This document shows, piece after piece, positions 20,855 through 32,231 of a DNA stretch of 64,000 nucleotides. The stretch spans positions 62,001-126,000 of the forward strand of contig BLJB01000020.1 in the NCBI GenBank assembly GCA_013423325.1, in the 5' to 3' direction. Numbering within the stretch: position 1 is the first letter of the stretch; each line of letters begins with the position of its first letter. The position numbers and the translations under genes are program-made. The notes beneath the pieces were generated by a model. The model did not search any database and was not told the origin of the DNA. It was given only the letters and a program-made list of their open reading frames with translations. The stretch comes from Usnea hakonensis (taxonomy: Eukaryota; Ascomycota; Lecanoromycetes; Lecanorales; Parmeliaceae).

Positions 20855-23658
20855 ATGCCTCCTTCCCAGCTCAAAAGGCTCAAAACATCCTTGAGGGAAA
20901 AAGGTGTGGTTGGTCCGCAGAAGTCCAAGAAGCAAAAGAAACAAGCCAGTAGAGGTGGAGCTCTTGAGGATAGCAGGATCAAGCGCAACGCTGCACTGCA
21001 GGGAATTCGAGAGCAATTCAATCCCTTCGAAGTCAAGACCCCATCTCGAAGCAAGCATGAGTTTGCAAGCACCAAGGCGTTTGGAGGGACGCTGGAAAAG
21101 GGTGCAATCTCTCGACCTGGAGTTACGAAAAGTCTCGGGGAAGAAAATGTGTGTTCCAATCGTGCCTATGGTGATGTTAGCTGACGGGATATCGCATCCA
21201 GCGCCGAAAGACACTATTAATCGAGATGCAGCGTCGTAAAAAGGTTGGAGGAATTCTGGATCGTAGGTTTGGCGAAAATGACCCAACTATGACACCTGAG
21301 GAAAAGGCTCTCGAGCGCTTTGTGCAACAGAAGCAGAGAGCAAGCAAGAAGGATTCACTGTTCGATCTAGAAGATGGCGAAGAAGACGAGCAGCTCACGC
21401 ACTTTGGAGCGTCTTTGTCGTTGGACAGGCCGAGTGCGTCAGACGATTTCGAGGAGGCTGATCTAGGCCTTTCCGATGACGAGCAGCGTATTGGCCATAC
21501 TGGAGAAAGGCCGAGTAAGAAACGAAGACTATCAAATGATGCTTCGTTAGAAGGAGACTCTGTAAACGAGGATAGCGTACGACCTAAGCGCTCTAAAACC
21601 AAGAAAGAAGTCATGGAAGAAGTTATCGCCAAGTCCAAGCTTCACAAATACGAGCGGCAGCAAGCCAAAGAAGACGATGATGATCTTCGAGCCGAGCTAG
21701 ATAGAGGCCTTCCTGAATTATTCGCACTCCTGCGAGGGAACCCAAAGCCACCTCAGCCGTCGGCTGTACCACCCACTTCAAGCTCTAGCATGAACCCTGA
21801 TCGAATGGCTTTGCTGAACGGAAAAGATAGATCGCAGGCCGACAAGGAATATGATGAGCGTCTACGTCAGATGGCCATGGATCAAAGAGCTCAGCCCACT
21901 GTCCGGACCTTGACTGACGAGGAGAAATTGCAACAGGAGGCACAAAGGTTGAAAGAGCTCGAGGAAAGGAGACTTCGGAGGATGAGAGGAGAGGCAGGAG
22001 ATAGTGGGTCTGATTCAGGGGATGTCGTCGATGAGGTGCCTGGGGAGGAGAATCTCGACCAAGATGAAGAAAATACATTCGGTCTCGGTCCGGGTTTGCT
22101 TGGACAGCATCAGATTCGACATCTCGATGTTGAAGACGAAGATGACTTTATAATAGAAGATGAGTTGGTAGCTAGCGCATCTGATGTGGACCTCTCTGGC
22201 GATGACGGACCCGATACGTTAGACGCCGAGTCTAGCAATGATAGCGACGAGCAAGAATTTGTCCGAGGCTTGCTATCAAAAGAGGATACTGGTAGGGAAG
22301 GCCTTAGCTTGTTCAAAGGTCAGAACGATGTCCCCATAGCCGACGGTGTGAACCATGATCTGGCTTACACGTATAAATGTCCTGAAAATCATGAAGAATT
22401 TCTCGCCATCACGAGATCTATTGCTATTCAGGATCTGCCCACAGTTGTACAGCGAATCCGAGCTTTATATCATCCAAAACTCGCCAGTGAAAACAAGGCT
22501 AAGCTTGGAAGGTTTGCAAGTGTCCTGGTCGACCACGTCTCTTACCTAGCATGTCAGCTGGAGCACCCCCCTTCTATCGTCTTGCAAGAATTAATACGCC
22601 ATATCCATTCCCTCGCCAAGACTTTCCCTGAAGAGATTGGACGTGCTTTCCGAGTACATCTCAGATCGTTTCATGAAGACCGGCCTACTGCTCCAACTCC
22701 TGGTGATCTCATGATTCTGACAGCTATTGGTTCGATATTCCCAACATCCGATCATTTCCACCAGGTCGTCACTCCAGCGATGCTCTGCATGACTCGTTAT
22801 CTCGGGCAGAAGGTGCCGCATTCCCTCGAAGCTCTGGCTACGGGGGTATACATCTCTACACTCTGTCTCCAGTATCAAAAGCTGTCAAAGAGATATGTCC
22901 CGGAGATAGTCAATTACGTCCTGAATGCCGTGTGGGCATTATGCCCTATGGAACCGAAGAATCCCCCAGGGTCCTTCCCATATCGCAGTATCCCAGATTC
23001 ATTACGGATCAGTAGTGTATCAGAGGCAGTCGAAAAGCGGAGGCAGTTGTCTTTCTGGGACGTCTTCCCTAAACCGCAGTCCACAGAAGCTGATACACAA
23101 GCGCTCAAGGTCACGCTTTTCGAGATCCAAATAGCTTTAATTGAGACTATGGCCGAACTATGGGCCGAGACGTCTGCTTTCTGCGAAATTTTCGCCGTTA
23201 TTCGCGCTACTTTGGGTCTCCTACAGGAATCTGCCAAACTCGGTAATAAGATCAAGGAACATATTCGGACGGTGGCAAGCAGAGTCCACGAACTGCTTCT
23301 ACAATCCCTTTCCGCCCGCAAGCCTCTCCGCCTCCACAACCACCGACCGTTAGCCATCAAAACATCTATACCCAAATTTGAAGAGTCCTACAACCCAGAC
23401 AAGCATTACGACCCCGACCGAGACCGCGCAGAAATGTCCAAACTGAAAGCCGAGCACAAGCGCGAGCGCAAGGGTGCACTGAGGGAGTTGAGGAAAGACG
23501 CCAACTTCATCGCCAGAGAGAGCCTAAGGGAGAAGAAGGAGAGGGATAGTGCGTATGAGAAGAAGTACAAGCGGTTGGTGGCGGAAATACAAGGAGAGGA
23601 AGGCAGGGAGAGTAAGAATTATGAGAGGGAGAAGAGGATGAGGAAAGGAAGGAAATAA
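20855..23658 (+). CDS. NOP14: Nucleolar protein NOP14, 40S ribosome assembly factor
   Basis: Component of the 90S/SSU processome required for 18S rRNA maturation and nuclear export of 40S precursors. Two exons, 20855-21148 and 21202-23658, give 916 residues, the usual length. Seen: the family start MPPSQLKRLKTSLREKG, then REQFNPFEVKTPSR, GRPGVTK-like SRPGVTKSLGEEN joined to RRKTLLIEMQRRKKVGGILD, and RRFGENDPTMTPEEKALERF. Acidic/Ser-rich central regions follow, then helical HEAT-like repeats and a Lys/Arg/Glu-rich tail (KKERDSAYEKKYKRLV). The intron phase is 0. The start is supported by conservation of the N-terminal motif. Confidence 0.95.
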
Positions 23659-24373
23659 GAATGCCCGTAGCAGACACGAGCACCGAACCTCCTCATTTTA
23701 CGTATTCTCCATAACCATTCCCTTTGACTGTGCAACCTGTGTGAGAATCGTGAGATTCTGGAGTGACCGGAGATGATTGATTCATGCGTTGTCCCTCTTT
23801 CCGTCTCACTCCTTACCGTCCACTTTTCCATTTGACTTGAAGCAAGCGTCTTCTCTCCAAGCTCTCTTCCGTTCGATGCTCGATTCCTATTCAGAAATAT
23901 ACAACCTAACATAGCCCGCGAGAAACCTTCCTTGTTAAGAACACCACTCTTCCGGTCTTTGTGGCCTTGATCGCGGAATCATCAAGCCAGCAACATAAAG
24001 TCCGGAATCAAGCCAGGAATATCAAGTGCCGACCTTGCCCTATGCAAGTTATAGCTCCGATGCCAAACAGCTCGAAGTGGAGTAATTCTTTCAAATCGTA
24101 GAGACCAGTCCGAATTCGGACGTATTTGCAATATCAAATTTGCTCAAACGTCGGCTCTTGCATGGTATAGTAGTGGGATATATTTTATAGGGTTAGAAAA
24201 TCCCAATGTACCTTCGACTTCTTTCTTCTGTGGCTCTTTCCGTTTTACAAAGGGATTTGCAGTCACTGGTAGCCGACGCAATTCCAAAGTCCACCAGCTC
24301 TGGTGCTCTCACCTCCTCTTGCCCTTCAACGACGAGCTCCCCAATATCTTTTACTCTTACATAGATAGGTAAA
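23659..24373. other. Gene-free region between NOP14 and the next plus-strand gene
   Basis: 715 bp with only short, unrelated open frames. It should contain the NOP14 3' UTR and the promoter of the gene at 24374. Nothing specific seen. Confidence 0.45.
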
Positions 24374-25378
24374 ATGGACTGCGACCAATCAAACAAGGGA
24401 GCCAAAAGCAGTGAGCTTACATTAAGGTTACCGGATTTTCAATACCTGATGCCCAAGGCAGAGGCCGATTTTGAGCCGGAGTCCAACGGCGCAGACGGGG
24501 AGGCTCTGGGCGGCGAGCCTAGCTCGACATCGTCAGCGCATGATCATGTCGTTCCCAGGAGCCAGGAGGGCCAGAATTTGGCCGTCTACTTGCCTGTTCG
24601 GCAGATGACTAACTATGAGAATGGACGGACCGCGATTCCCTCTGACCAAAACGCCATATTGCAATCTGTGAACGGGACCTCCAACTCCTACGATCCTCCG
24701 TCGGATGGCTCGGGCAAAGAGTCAAGCGAGCTGTCTCGGACGGTCGGACGTTCCGAGAGCCAACGATCGGAGTCTCGAGACGTTGACGAGGTTTTGAAAG
24801 ACAACGGGCTGGAGGGCAATGTATTTCAAAACGGGGAGTTTTCAGCTGGACGATCTTCATCTGCTGACGAAGAAAGGGGCGAGAGAGCTGAAGTAGGAGG
24901 CCCAGTGCAGCATCTTGAGGGAGATCGCCCCGCCTTCGACCAAGTCTCTCATGATGATGGAGCAGGCATCCCCTTGAACGAATTGCCTCCACTATGGTCT
25001 GTCATTTCTCGATCAGAGACCGATCCACTCCGGTTGCTGGAAACCGGAATGTCAACATTTGACCCCAATCGGGATGTTGAGCAGATTTTTCAGCCGTCAG
25101 GTTATACTATCCTGCCTTCGATTGCAGAAGTCGATGCAGTCGTCCACCGCTGGGGAATGAGGCCCAAATACCAGTGGACAGGCTTTTTGCCGCCCGAGTA
25201 CGAAACCCGGCGTGTTGAACGGCAGATCGTGGACAATAAGCTTGTTTTGTTGCACGGACCTACGCACATAGGGCCACGGTTCAAGCCTTTGGATGGCCCA
25301 GGAGCTGAGGAGGTAGCTATAGAGCACTGGAGGCGTACCATGAGGGACAGAGACATACGCGAGGGAAGAGTGTTGTGA
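24374..25378 (+). CDS. Hypothetical protein with disordered N-terminus and ordered C-terminus
   Basis: Single-exon frame of 334 residues. Residues 1-205 are rich in Ser, Glu, Asp, Gly and Asn and look disordered. Residues 210-334 are more hydrophobic and probably folded: LPPLWSVISR, LLETGMSTFDP, YTILPSIAEVDAVVHRWGM, WTGFLPPEYETRRVERQI and LVLLHGPTHIGPRFKPL. It ends with a charged helix (EHWRRTMRDRDIREGRVL). I do not recognise the C-terminal domain. The tight spacing with EAF6 downstream (197 bp, convergent) is ordinary for this genome. Confidence 0.6.
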   Translation: MDCDQSNKGAKSSELTLRLPDFQYLMPKAEADFEPESNGADGEALGGEPSSTSSAHDHVVPRSQEGQNLAVYLPVRQMTNYENGRTAIPSDQNAILQSVNGTSNSYDPPSDGSGKESSELSRTVGRSESQRSESRDVDEVLKDNGLEGNVFQNGEFSAGRSSSADEERGERAEVGGPVQHLEGDRPAFDQVSHDDGAGIPLNELPPLWSVISRSETDPLRLLETGMSTFDPNRDVEQIFQPSGYTILPSIAEVDAVVHRWGMRPKYQWTGFLPPEYETRRVERQIVDNKLVLLHGPTHIGPRFKPLDGPGAEEVAIEHWRRTMRDRDIREGRVL

Positions 25379-25575
25379 GCTTGTGTTTGCTTGTGAAGGA
25401 CATCGGTAAATCTCAATCGACAAAAAAAATCATGAGATTGGAAACTGATGGATCGCTCAAAGAAGTCTTAGTACATATCGTTGTGAGAATCTTTGATAAT
25501 GCAGATGCACAACTGGGTATCTTCGCATGCTTAAAAACCACGATTCTCGCCAGGCGAGCACGCCTACCTTAGTAG

Positions 25576-26274
25576 TCAGTCTCCGACACCGCCCCGGGCA
25601 TAAGTGATCTTCAACCTCTTTGGACCTCTACCATCATCATTATCCTCATCTCTCTCCGCCTTCTTTTTCTTATTATTCTGAGCTGCTTTCATGCTCGTAG
25701 AACTAATTGGTGTAGCGTGACTACTCTCCCTAGCCGACAATGGACCATTGGGAACTCCTGACGTGGGAGTCGGAGCATGAGAGGGTGTCGTCTGAGCCGA
25801 AGAGGTCGGGGAGAGCTCCTAGCATCACACACTGCTCAGTATTCCACTTCCGTCATTACGAAAACGAATGTATGCTTTTACCCTCATAAAGCTTGCTGAA
25901 CTCCTTGAGAACACCCTATCAACCTCCAGCACTTGCCCCTTCCTCCTAGTACTCGTCCCACCGCCTGTATTTGCGTTTGTAGTGCCAGCTGTTGTGGAGC
26001 CTTTGATATAGTTGTCAAAACCTTTGATTATGTTGCCTGGACCCGTCTCTTCGAGGTAGGAGGATTCATAGCGATAGATTTGATCTTCGAGAGCGGCCTG
26101 GAAGGGGAGAGATCAGCTGATAGATAGATTGGGGGGTAGAATGATTGAGAGTGTAGAGACCATATTCTTATCCAAAACGCGCTTCTTTTGCAGCGTGTCC
26201 CGCAGGTCACGCTTGAGCTTCTCGTAGTAAGGGACACCCCGGGTGTTATCAGGTGGAGGTATGTTCTCGGCCAT
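25576..26274 (-). CDS. EAF6: EAF6, subunit of NuA4/NuA3-type histone acetyltransferase
   Basis: Small scaffold-interacting subunit of MYST acetyltransferase complexes in the nucleus. Exons 26161-26274, 25882-26097 and 25576-25818 give 190 residues; all three were found by reading the minus strand, since each is too short to stand out. Seen: the coiled-coil core PYYEKLERDLRDTLQKKR followed by LEDQIYRYESSYLEET and the family signature GNIIKGFDNYIKGS. A Ser/Thr/Pro-rich linker and a basic C-terminal end (KKKKAERDEDNDDGRGPKRL) follow. Both introns are 63 bp and phase 0. Divergent with the copper transporter gene (315 bp apart). Confidence 0.93.
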
Positions 26275-26589
26275 AATAATAATAATAATTATAATACGTG
26301 GAGAGCTTTCTCCTTGACGTAATGTGTAATATCAAAAGAAGCAGATTGAAGTAAGATCGTCAAAGTACAGTATAGAGTACGAGTACGTGCTGCCGGTTCC
26401 TCTTCGGGCATCATCATCCTTGGCGCCCCCACGACGACTACATTTGGGGCTGGTGAGAGCTTTACTCCGCCTACACATCGCTTTGATTGAGATTATTTAG
26501 AAGCCATATCCATAAATCTAGAATACCCCCTCAAGAGACTACCAAAAACAAAAAAAGCTCAAATCTGCCTGAGAAGCCTAAAGCTCGAA
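26275..26589. promoter_or_regulatory. Divergent promoter of EAF6 and CTR copper transporter, with ATA/AAT repeat
   Basis: 315 bp between divergent start codons. An (AAT)n-type microsatellite begins at the EAF6 start codon, about 26273-26291. No binding site for a copper regulator could be named with confidence. Confidence 0.5.
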
Positions 26590-27267
26590 ATGGACCACGG
26601 AGGTATGGACCATGGAGGGATGGATATGGGACATAAGTGTAGCATGAATGTTGGTACATCATTCCATCTCCACAAGGCTTGTACTGACGTAAATACTAGA
26701 TGCTCTTTACCTGGGATACGACGAACCTATGCATCATCTTCCATTGGTGGCACATCACCTCGACATTCACCCTGCTCATCTCCCTGGTTGCAATCGCAAT
26801 ACTCACAGCCGGCTACGAGGTCGTCCGAGAAGTCAGCAGGAAATATGAATCTAGCAGCGCGGAATATGCGAACAGTCTACCGAGTAAGTAGTGTCCATAC
26901 TTACTGTCGATGCAAGGGAAGCGTCGAGACTTCTAAAGCTAAGGCTTGATGTGTCTTTCAAGACGACGACGATGATGATGCTCGTCGAGATCGGGGCTCA
27001 TATCTCTGGTCAGGGAAGGGCGCTGGGCAACAAGAGAAAAAGGTTAGACTGGTCAAGGCCGCACTCTATGCGGTGCAGGTATTCTACAGCTTCTTCATCA
27101 TGTAGGTTCTCTTGCACCAGTGGGCTTGTGCTGCGCAGGCTTACACTTACAGGCTTTTGTTTATGACTTACAACGGCTGGGTCATGCTTTCCGTGGCCGT
27201 AGGGGCGTTTATCGGGTATCTTGGGTTTAGTGGTTCTAGCTCAACGAAAAGTGTGGCGTGCCATTAA
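26590..27267 (+). CDS. CTR-family copper transporter
   Basis: Trimeric Cu(I) importer, in the plasma or vacuolar membrane. Exons 26590-26649, 26700-26883, 26963-27101 and 27153-27267 give 165 residues. Seen: a Met/His-rich extracellular start (MDHGGMDHGGMDMGHKC), the CSMNMLFTWDTTNLCIIF membrane entry, and three hydrophobic segments. The second carries the MLLFMTYNGW signature (M-x3-M-type copper relay) and the third GAFIGYLGF (GxxxG packing motif). The C-terminal Cys-His (VACH) is a known Cu(I) handoff motif. The first intron uses a GTTGGT donor. The single short Met stretch and size suit CTR2/CTR4-like proteins; I do not choose between them. Confidence 0.9.
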
Positions 27268-27703
27268 ATAAAGTAACATCCTTTTAAACTGTCGAGGACG
27301 ATAATTCTAAGAGGTAATGAACACTTCGATTCATCTATGAACCCCTATTGAGTCGATTGATTCTTGCAACGCATGACGGAAGCTCTTTTTTAAAGAACCG
27401 TACAAGTTCCTGCATCTTGATCTTAACTCATTCTTTCTATGACCGAATCGGAAATCCGAGATACCCATACAAGACTATGACTTGCGCTGTTCAGACGTAG
27501 TTGATCGTAGATATTGAAAATATATCACTTCGAGAGGATTGACTGCTACTGTGTTTACAAATGATGGGCCAAAGGATTGCACTTTCAAACAGGAGTAACT
27601 ACTTACTTTACAGACTTGACAAGATTCCCCGCACCTAAAAAGCAAGTACGGAGTAGGAAGCAAGATATTGAATATATCAATCTAGCGACACAAGATGAAG
27701 TTT
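27268..27703. other. Convergent 3' intergenic region
   Basis: 436 bp between the CTR and JmjC genes, both ending here. Only short frames; nothing noteworthy. Confidence 0.4.
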
Positions 27704-29515
27704 TCACGGCACGTCTTCGTCATCCTCGTCCCTGAAATCGAAGCTGAAGCTTGTTCCATTCGGAGGACGCTCGTCATATCCGTTGACTAGCTGGTCCCAT
27801 TTTCTCTTCTTTCCCTCGCGTATTTTCGACATTTCACCGAGAGCTTTATTCAAGACCTCGGGGTACAGCTCGCGCATTTTATCGACAAACAAGTCATAAG
27901 CATTCTTCACGTCATCGCGGAAACCCGAGACCTGCTCTGACTTATTTTTCAGGAAGTCTAGTACATTTGCTAGATGTGCTTCAGGCACAAAATTTTGCGT
28001 GATGGCGATGCTCGGACTCAGGTTCACCACCAGATGGAACCAGCCTGAAGGTACATGTAGAACCTCGCCCTCCCCGCAAATAGCTTCCACACAGCCTGGT
28101 GTTGCTCTTGCTTGTGCATGAAAGCCTAACAGCCATTCCGCAATGCTCAAAGGGCTGGTCACTTCGCTTTGATCCTCTGACACAAAAACGCCAGGAGGCG
28201 GCGGCTGAGATGGAGAGCTGGGGAACATTATCCAGTACTTTGAGCCACGAAGGACTGCATTCCAAGCACTAGAGGATGCTTTAGTGAGTGATGTACCGGA
28301 TCTGGAAGAACTATACCTTGTAGCATTAGGATCTTTGTGGAATGTGCTCCCGCTCTTCTCCGGACCTACTATAAGCCATCGGCTGTCCGGCCTCTCCTCG
28401 CCCAAGACCGAAAAGAGATCATGCCCAAAGCAGTCAGGCGCCCAGTACTGACCATCTCTGCCGACACGAATGTCCATCTTCTCCACAAAAGAACGATCGA
28501 AGAGATATAGAGGGCTCTCGTCCTGGTTGTCATTCATGTACTCAACATATGTTTTGAGAGGCCAATTGACGGCCTCTGCTCTGAAGATGACGTCGCCGTA
28601 CTTTTCTAGCATGGCTTCCGAAGACCACTCCTGATAGATTGGCCATTCTCGCACTGGGTCACTTAGAATGAACGGTCTGTCAATCCATTCATTTCTGAAC
28701 TTAATGTTTGACATGTCCCCTAATCGTGGAATTGCGTTACAAGCTGGTATATGAGTCGCGTAAGATACCAGCGAAGTGTGAGCACAGAGGAAAGGCCGAT
28801 AAAGAACATCGGAGTAAACTTGACAGCAAATCCGAGAACGATAAGGCTCGGGCAAATTCAAGTAGGTCGAGCGCCATGTTCCAACCCAGGCCCAAATGGA
28901 GGCGGAGGACCTAAAAGATGACCTTTCAGCAAAGGCTTGCACACCGAAAATGGTGACGCATCGACGGAGGAAATCACTCATCCGCAGATGTCAAGGCCCT
29001 GGCAGATGCTCGGAGCAAGAGTTGACATGTTATAATATGCACATTTTCAGGTAAAAAAAATACGTCTACACCCTGAACGAGTCGCCCAACGTCAAAAGCA
29101 ATGGAGACCCCGACAGCAAAGTTCACGATGGAGGCTCTGGCAATGAGGTGCCATCGCCTTGAAAAAAATTGTTAGACAAGGAAAATTCGTACTCAATGCA
29201 TAGTGTTTTCCATAGCTCTTCGTGTCTAGAGAACGCATACAGGGTCTTACATGCAAAACCAAGCCGCTTCAGGGAGGTAGCATCAAGAAATTCCAGAAGT
29301 TGTATCAGCACTTCATCCGGTAAGGCCGTAAAAGATCCCGCAGCCAGCTTTGTATCGTCGGTGGCGGTGTATGCGTTTCCTCGGGGCTTGATCTTCAAGG
29401 GATGAGAAGGCACAGTCAGCGAGTCAATTTCTCGACATCTTTTTAGAGGATTCTTTGGATGACTCGAAGTCTTTCTGGGAGGGATGTCATGTGAGAGAAT
29501 GGCATTGCCGGCCAT
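27704..29515 (-). CDS. F-box and JmjC-domain oxygenase
   Basis: Predicted Fe(II)/2-oxoglutarate-dependent oxygenase of the JMJD6-like branch, joined to an F-box that could recruit an SCF ligase. Exons 29193-29515, 28317-28910 and 27704-28268 give 493 residues. Seen: F-box at about 60-107 (FTALPDEVLIQLLEFLDATS), GTWRSTYLNLPE, NEWIDRPFIL, then iron ligands His299 and Asp301 in FHKDPNA and His384 in VPSGWFHLVVNL. IAITQNFV marks the cupin end. The tail is charged. The second intron (28269-28316, 48 bp) has no stop and keeps the frame if retained. The first intron (282 bp) is longer than usual here. Substrate unknown. Confidence 0.87.
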
Positions 29516-30119
29516 TTTGGTCCAATGTGAGTTTGTGCAGTGTAGATGTGACTGTTGAGTGAGTCAATAATGTTGGGTGCTACAGTTTCACTCGTGGTTC
29601 CATACAAGCTTCCAATGTAGGGTCAGTATGTAATGCTAATGTCGATTGACTCAATTGGCCCGGGGGATTTCCTTTGCTTCATCAGGCCACCAGCAGGATG
29701 CCCCAGCCCATAAAGGTACCTATGTATACTTACCTTATGTAGCCTTGGCGGGGCAATCTCAAAAAAAGTGAGGCAAACCCCTCGGCTCGGTCATTTAATT
29801 GGCAGCTAACAGCGCTAAAAAAAAAACTGAGTCTAGAAATTTGAATACTCTACATACTTAAACCGCTGTGCGACTTTTTCTTCTCTACAATCATAACAAA
29901 ATTCAAACCACAAACATACAAATAAATCATTCCGATATCAGACCCGCACTCATAAAGAGTGCCCTGATATCTGCACAGTCACAATCTTACAGAAATATAT
30001 CTGCCCTGAGCCCTTCAAGGCCCATCTTCACACAGCCCCAGCACCACCTTTTACAACCCAAATACAAACAGGATCACGATCTCTAAGGTCGTGATCTTAC
30101 TGCGAAACAAATCGCAATC
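29516..30119. promoter_or_regulatory. Divergent promoter of JmjC and eIF4A genes
   Basis: 604 bp between divergent start codons. It holds an A-rich 5' leader before eIF4A, a CTTACCTTAT element at about 29729-29738 and a run of nine or more A residues near 29819-29826. The CA-rich, unstructured eIF4A leader (about 29850-30119) is typical of highly expressed fungal genes. Confidence 0.5.
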
Positions 30120-31647
30120 ATGGCATCCAATGACAAGGGTCTCGAAGAGATCCCAGAAAGTACGTTGCTGCTTCCGCCGAGCTTTTGGCCCTTAGCACCC
30201 AAGAAGAACTGACATATTCGATCTTTCACCATTATCGCTGCCAGGCTAACATCATATTTCTAGCTCAAATCGAGTCAAATTATGATGAGGTAACTGATTC
30301 ATTCGATTCCATGGCGCTGAAGCCCGAGCTGCTTCGAGGTACGTCACAAAACACAGGATGCGCCCACAAAAGACTTGCCCGGGGGCTCTAACTTCTCTCA
30401 GGGGTCTATGCGTACGGTTTTGAGCGGCCATCTGCCATTCAACAGCGTGCGATTATGCCTGTCATCAAAGGTATCTTGACTGCGATAGCCCGTATCAAAT
30501 CATACTGGCTGACATCAACTGAAGGATCCGACGTCATCGCACAAGCGCAATCCGGCACAGGGAAGACCGCTACATTCTCCATCTCCGTCTTGCAGAAGCT
30601 GGACCCCAATGTAAAGGCATGCCAGGCTCTGATCCTTGCGCCTACCCGCGAATTGGCCCAGCAGATCCAGAAAGTCGTTGTTGCCATTGGCGACTTCATG
30701 TCTATCGATTGCCATGCTTGTATCGGAGGCACTAGCGTAAGAGATGACATGCAAGCTCTGCAAGCTGGACCACAGGTTGTCGTTGGAACCCCAGGCCGGG
30801 TACAAGACATGATTCAGCGTCGTGTTTTGAAGACCGACTCAATGAAGATGTTCGTCCTCGACGAGGCCGATGAGATGCTCTCTGTATGTATCGAGTTCCC
30901 GCAATGAGTTTGTGTCTTTTTGCTTACCGTATGGCAGCGCGGTTTCACCGAGCAGATCTATGACATCTTTCAACTTCTACCCCAGTCAACTCAAGTTGTT
31001 CTCTTATCGGCCACAATGCCACAAGATGTCCTTGAGGTTACTACAAAATTCATGCGTGACCCAGTCCGTATTCTGGTCAAGAAGGCTGAGCTGACTCTTG
31101 AGGGCATCAAACAATTTTATATTGCTGTCGAGAAGGAAGATTGGAAGCTAGACACCCTCTCGGATCTTTACGAGACTGTCACCATCACACAAGCTGTCAT
31201 CTTCTGCAACACTCGGAGAAAGGTCGATTGGCTAACTGACAAGCTTACCGCTCGTGACTTTACCGTTTCTGCTATGCATGGTGACATGGACCAGAACCAG
31301 CGTGATTTGATCATGAAGGAATTCCGATCCGGATCCTCCCGTGTCCTGATTGCAACTGATCTGTTGGCTCGCGGTATTGATGTCCAACAAGTTTCGCTAG
31401 TCATCAACTACGACCTGCCTGCAAACCGCGAGAACTACATCCATCGCATCGGTCGTGGTGGACGATTTGGGCGAAAGGGTGTTGCTATCAACTTTGTTAC
31501 GGCTGATGATGTACGCATGATGAGAGAGATTGAGCAATTCTACAGCACTCAGATCGAAGAGATGCCGATGAACGTGGCCGGTAAGCACTGATCTTCCCAT
31601 TCAAATAGCACGGAGATTGGCTGACATTTCTGCTAGATCTCATCTAG
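30120..31647 (+). CDS. TIF1: Translation initiation factor eIF4A, DEAD-box helicase
   Basis: Cytosolic ATP-dependent helicase of the eIF4F complex. Exons 30120-30159, 30264-30338, 30402-30470, 30525-30883, 30938-31580 and 31637-31647 give 398 residues, the normal size. Seen: the Q motif GFERPSAIQQRAI, motif I AQSGTGKT, PTRELAQQI, TPGR, DEAD, SATMP, ATDLLARGIDVQQVSLVINY and HRIGRGGRFGRKG. The end is PMNVADLI. The last exon codes for only three residues (DLI). Intron-rich 5' part and conserved intron phases are as in other filamentous ascomycetes. Confidence 0.97.
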
Positions 31648-32231
31648 AGAGCACATTGATTTGACGATTTTGACAAAGCCAGACTGCTTGGCGTTGCTTC
31701 GGTGCCTAAAAAGGCCATCTAAGCAGTTGCAGTACAACTTCTTTCCTTCTGAAGTGGAAGTAAGGGGTGAATTTCATAGAAGGGGTTTTCGAGATTCGAT
31801 AGATTGCTCGAGGGACAGCTGGTATTATGCTAGCGGTGTCCTGCATGTTTTTGTGTGCAACGGCAGGTGTCATGATTCAGTTTCTGCATCTCCTAAAAGT
31901 CTTGTGCTTGTCGTTTGCTAGGCTAAGGCCAGGCTATGCGTTGGATCCTCATATTTCGGATCACTTGTTCTGCATGGTAGTCGCTAGTATTACGCTCTTG
32001 AATAGATGGATTAAATACAATCAACCACTACTCCTCGAACTCCGAAAAACCTCCCTTCAAGGATTACAAAATCACTGCAGTGTCAATTTCAATTCAAATC
32101 TCTTCTCCACCCATCGCATTTTTATTTCACTTTACAGCCTCCCCTTCCTTTAACAGCACACGTTCTGGTAGCTAAGCTTCTGGTACCGGGTTCTAAGACA
32201 CTGCTGCATTCCCTTCCATTGCATCACTCAA
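31648..32231. other. Intergenic region after eIF4A
   Basis: 584 bp with no supportable gene; eIF4A 3' UTR and promoter of the coiled-coil gene. Confidence 0.4.
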
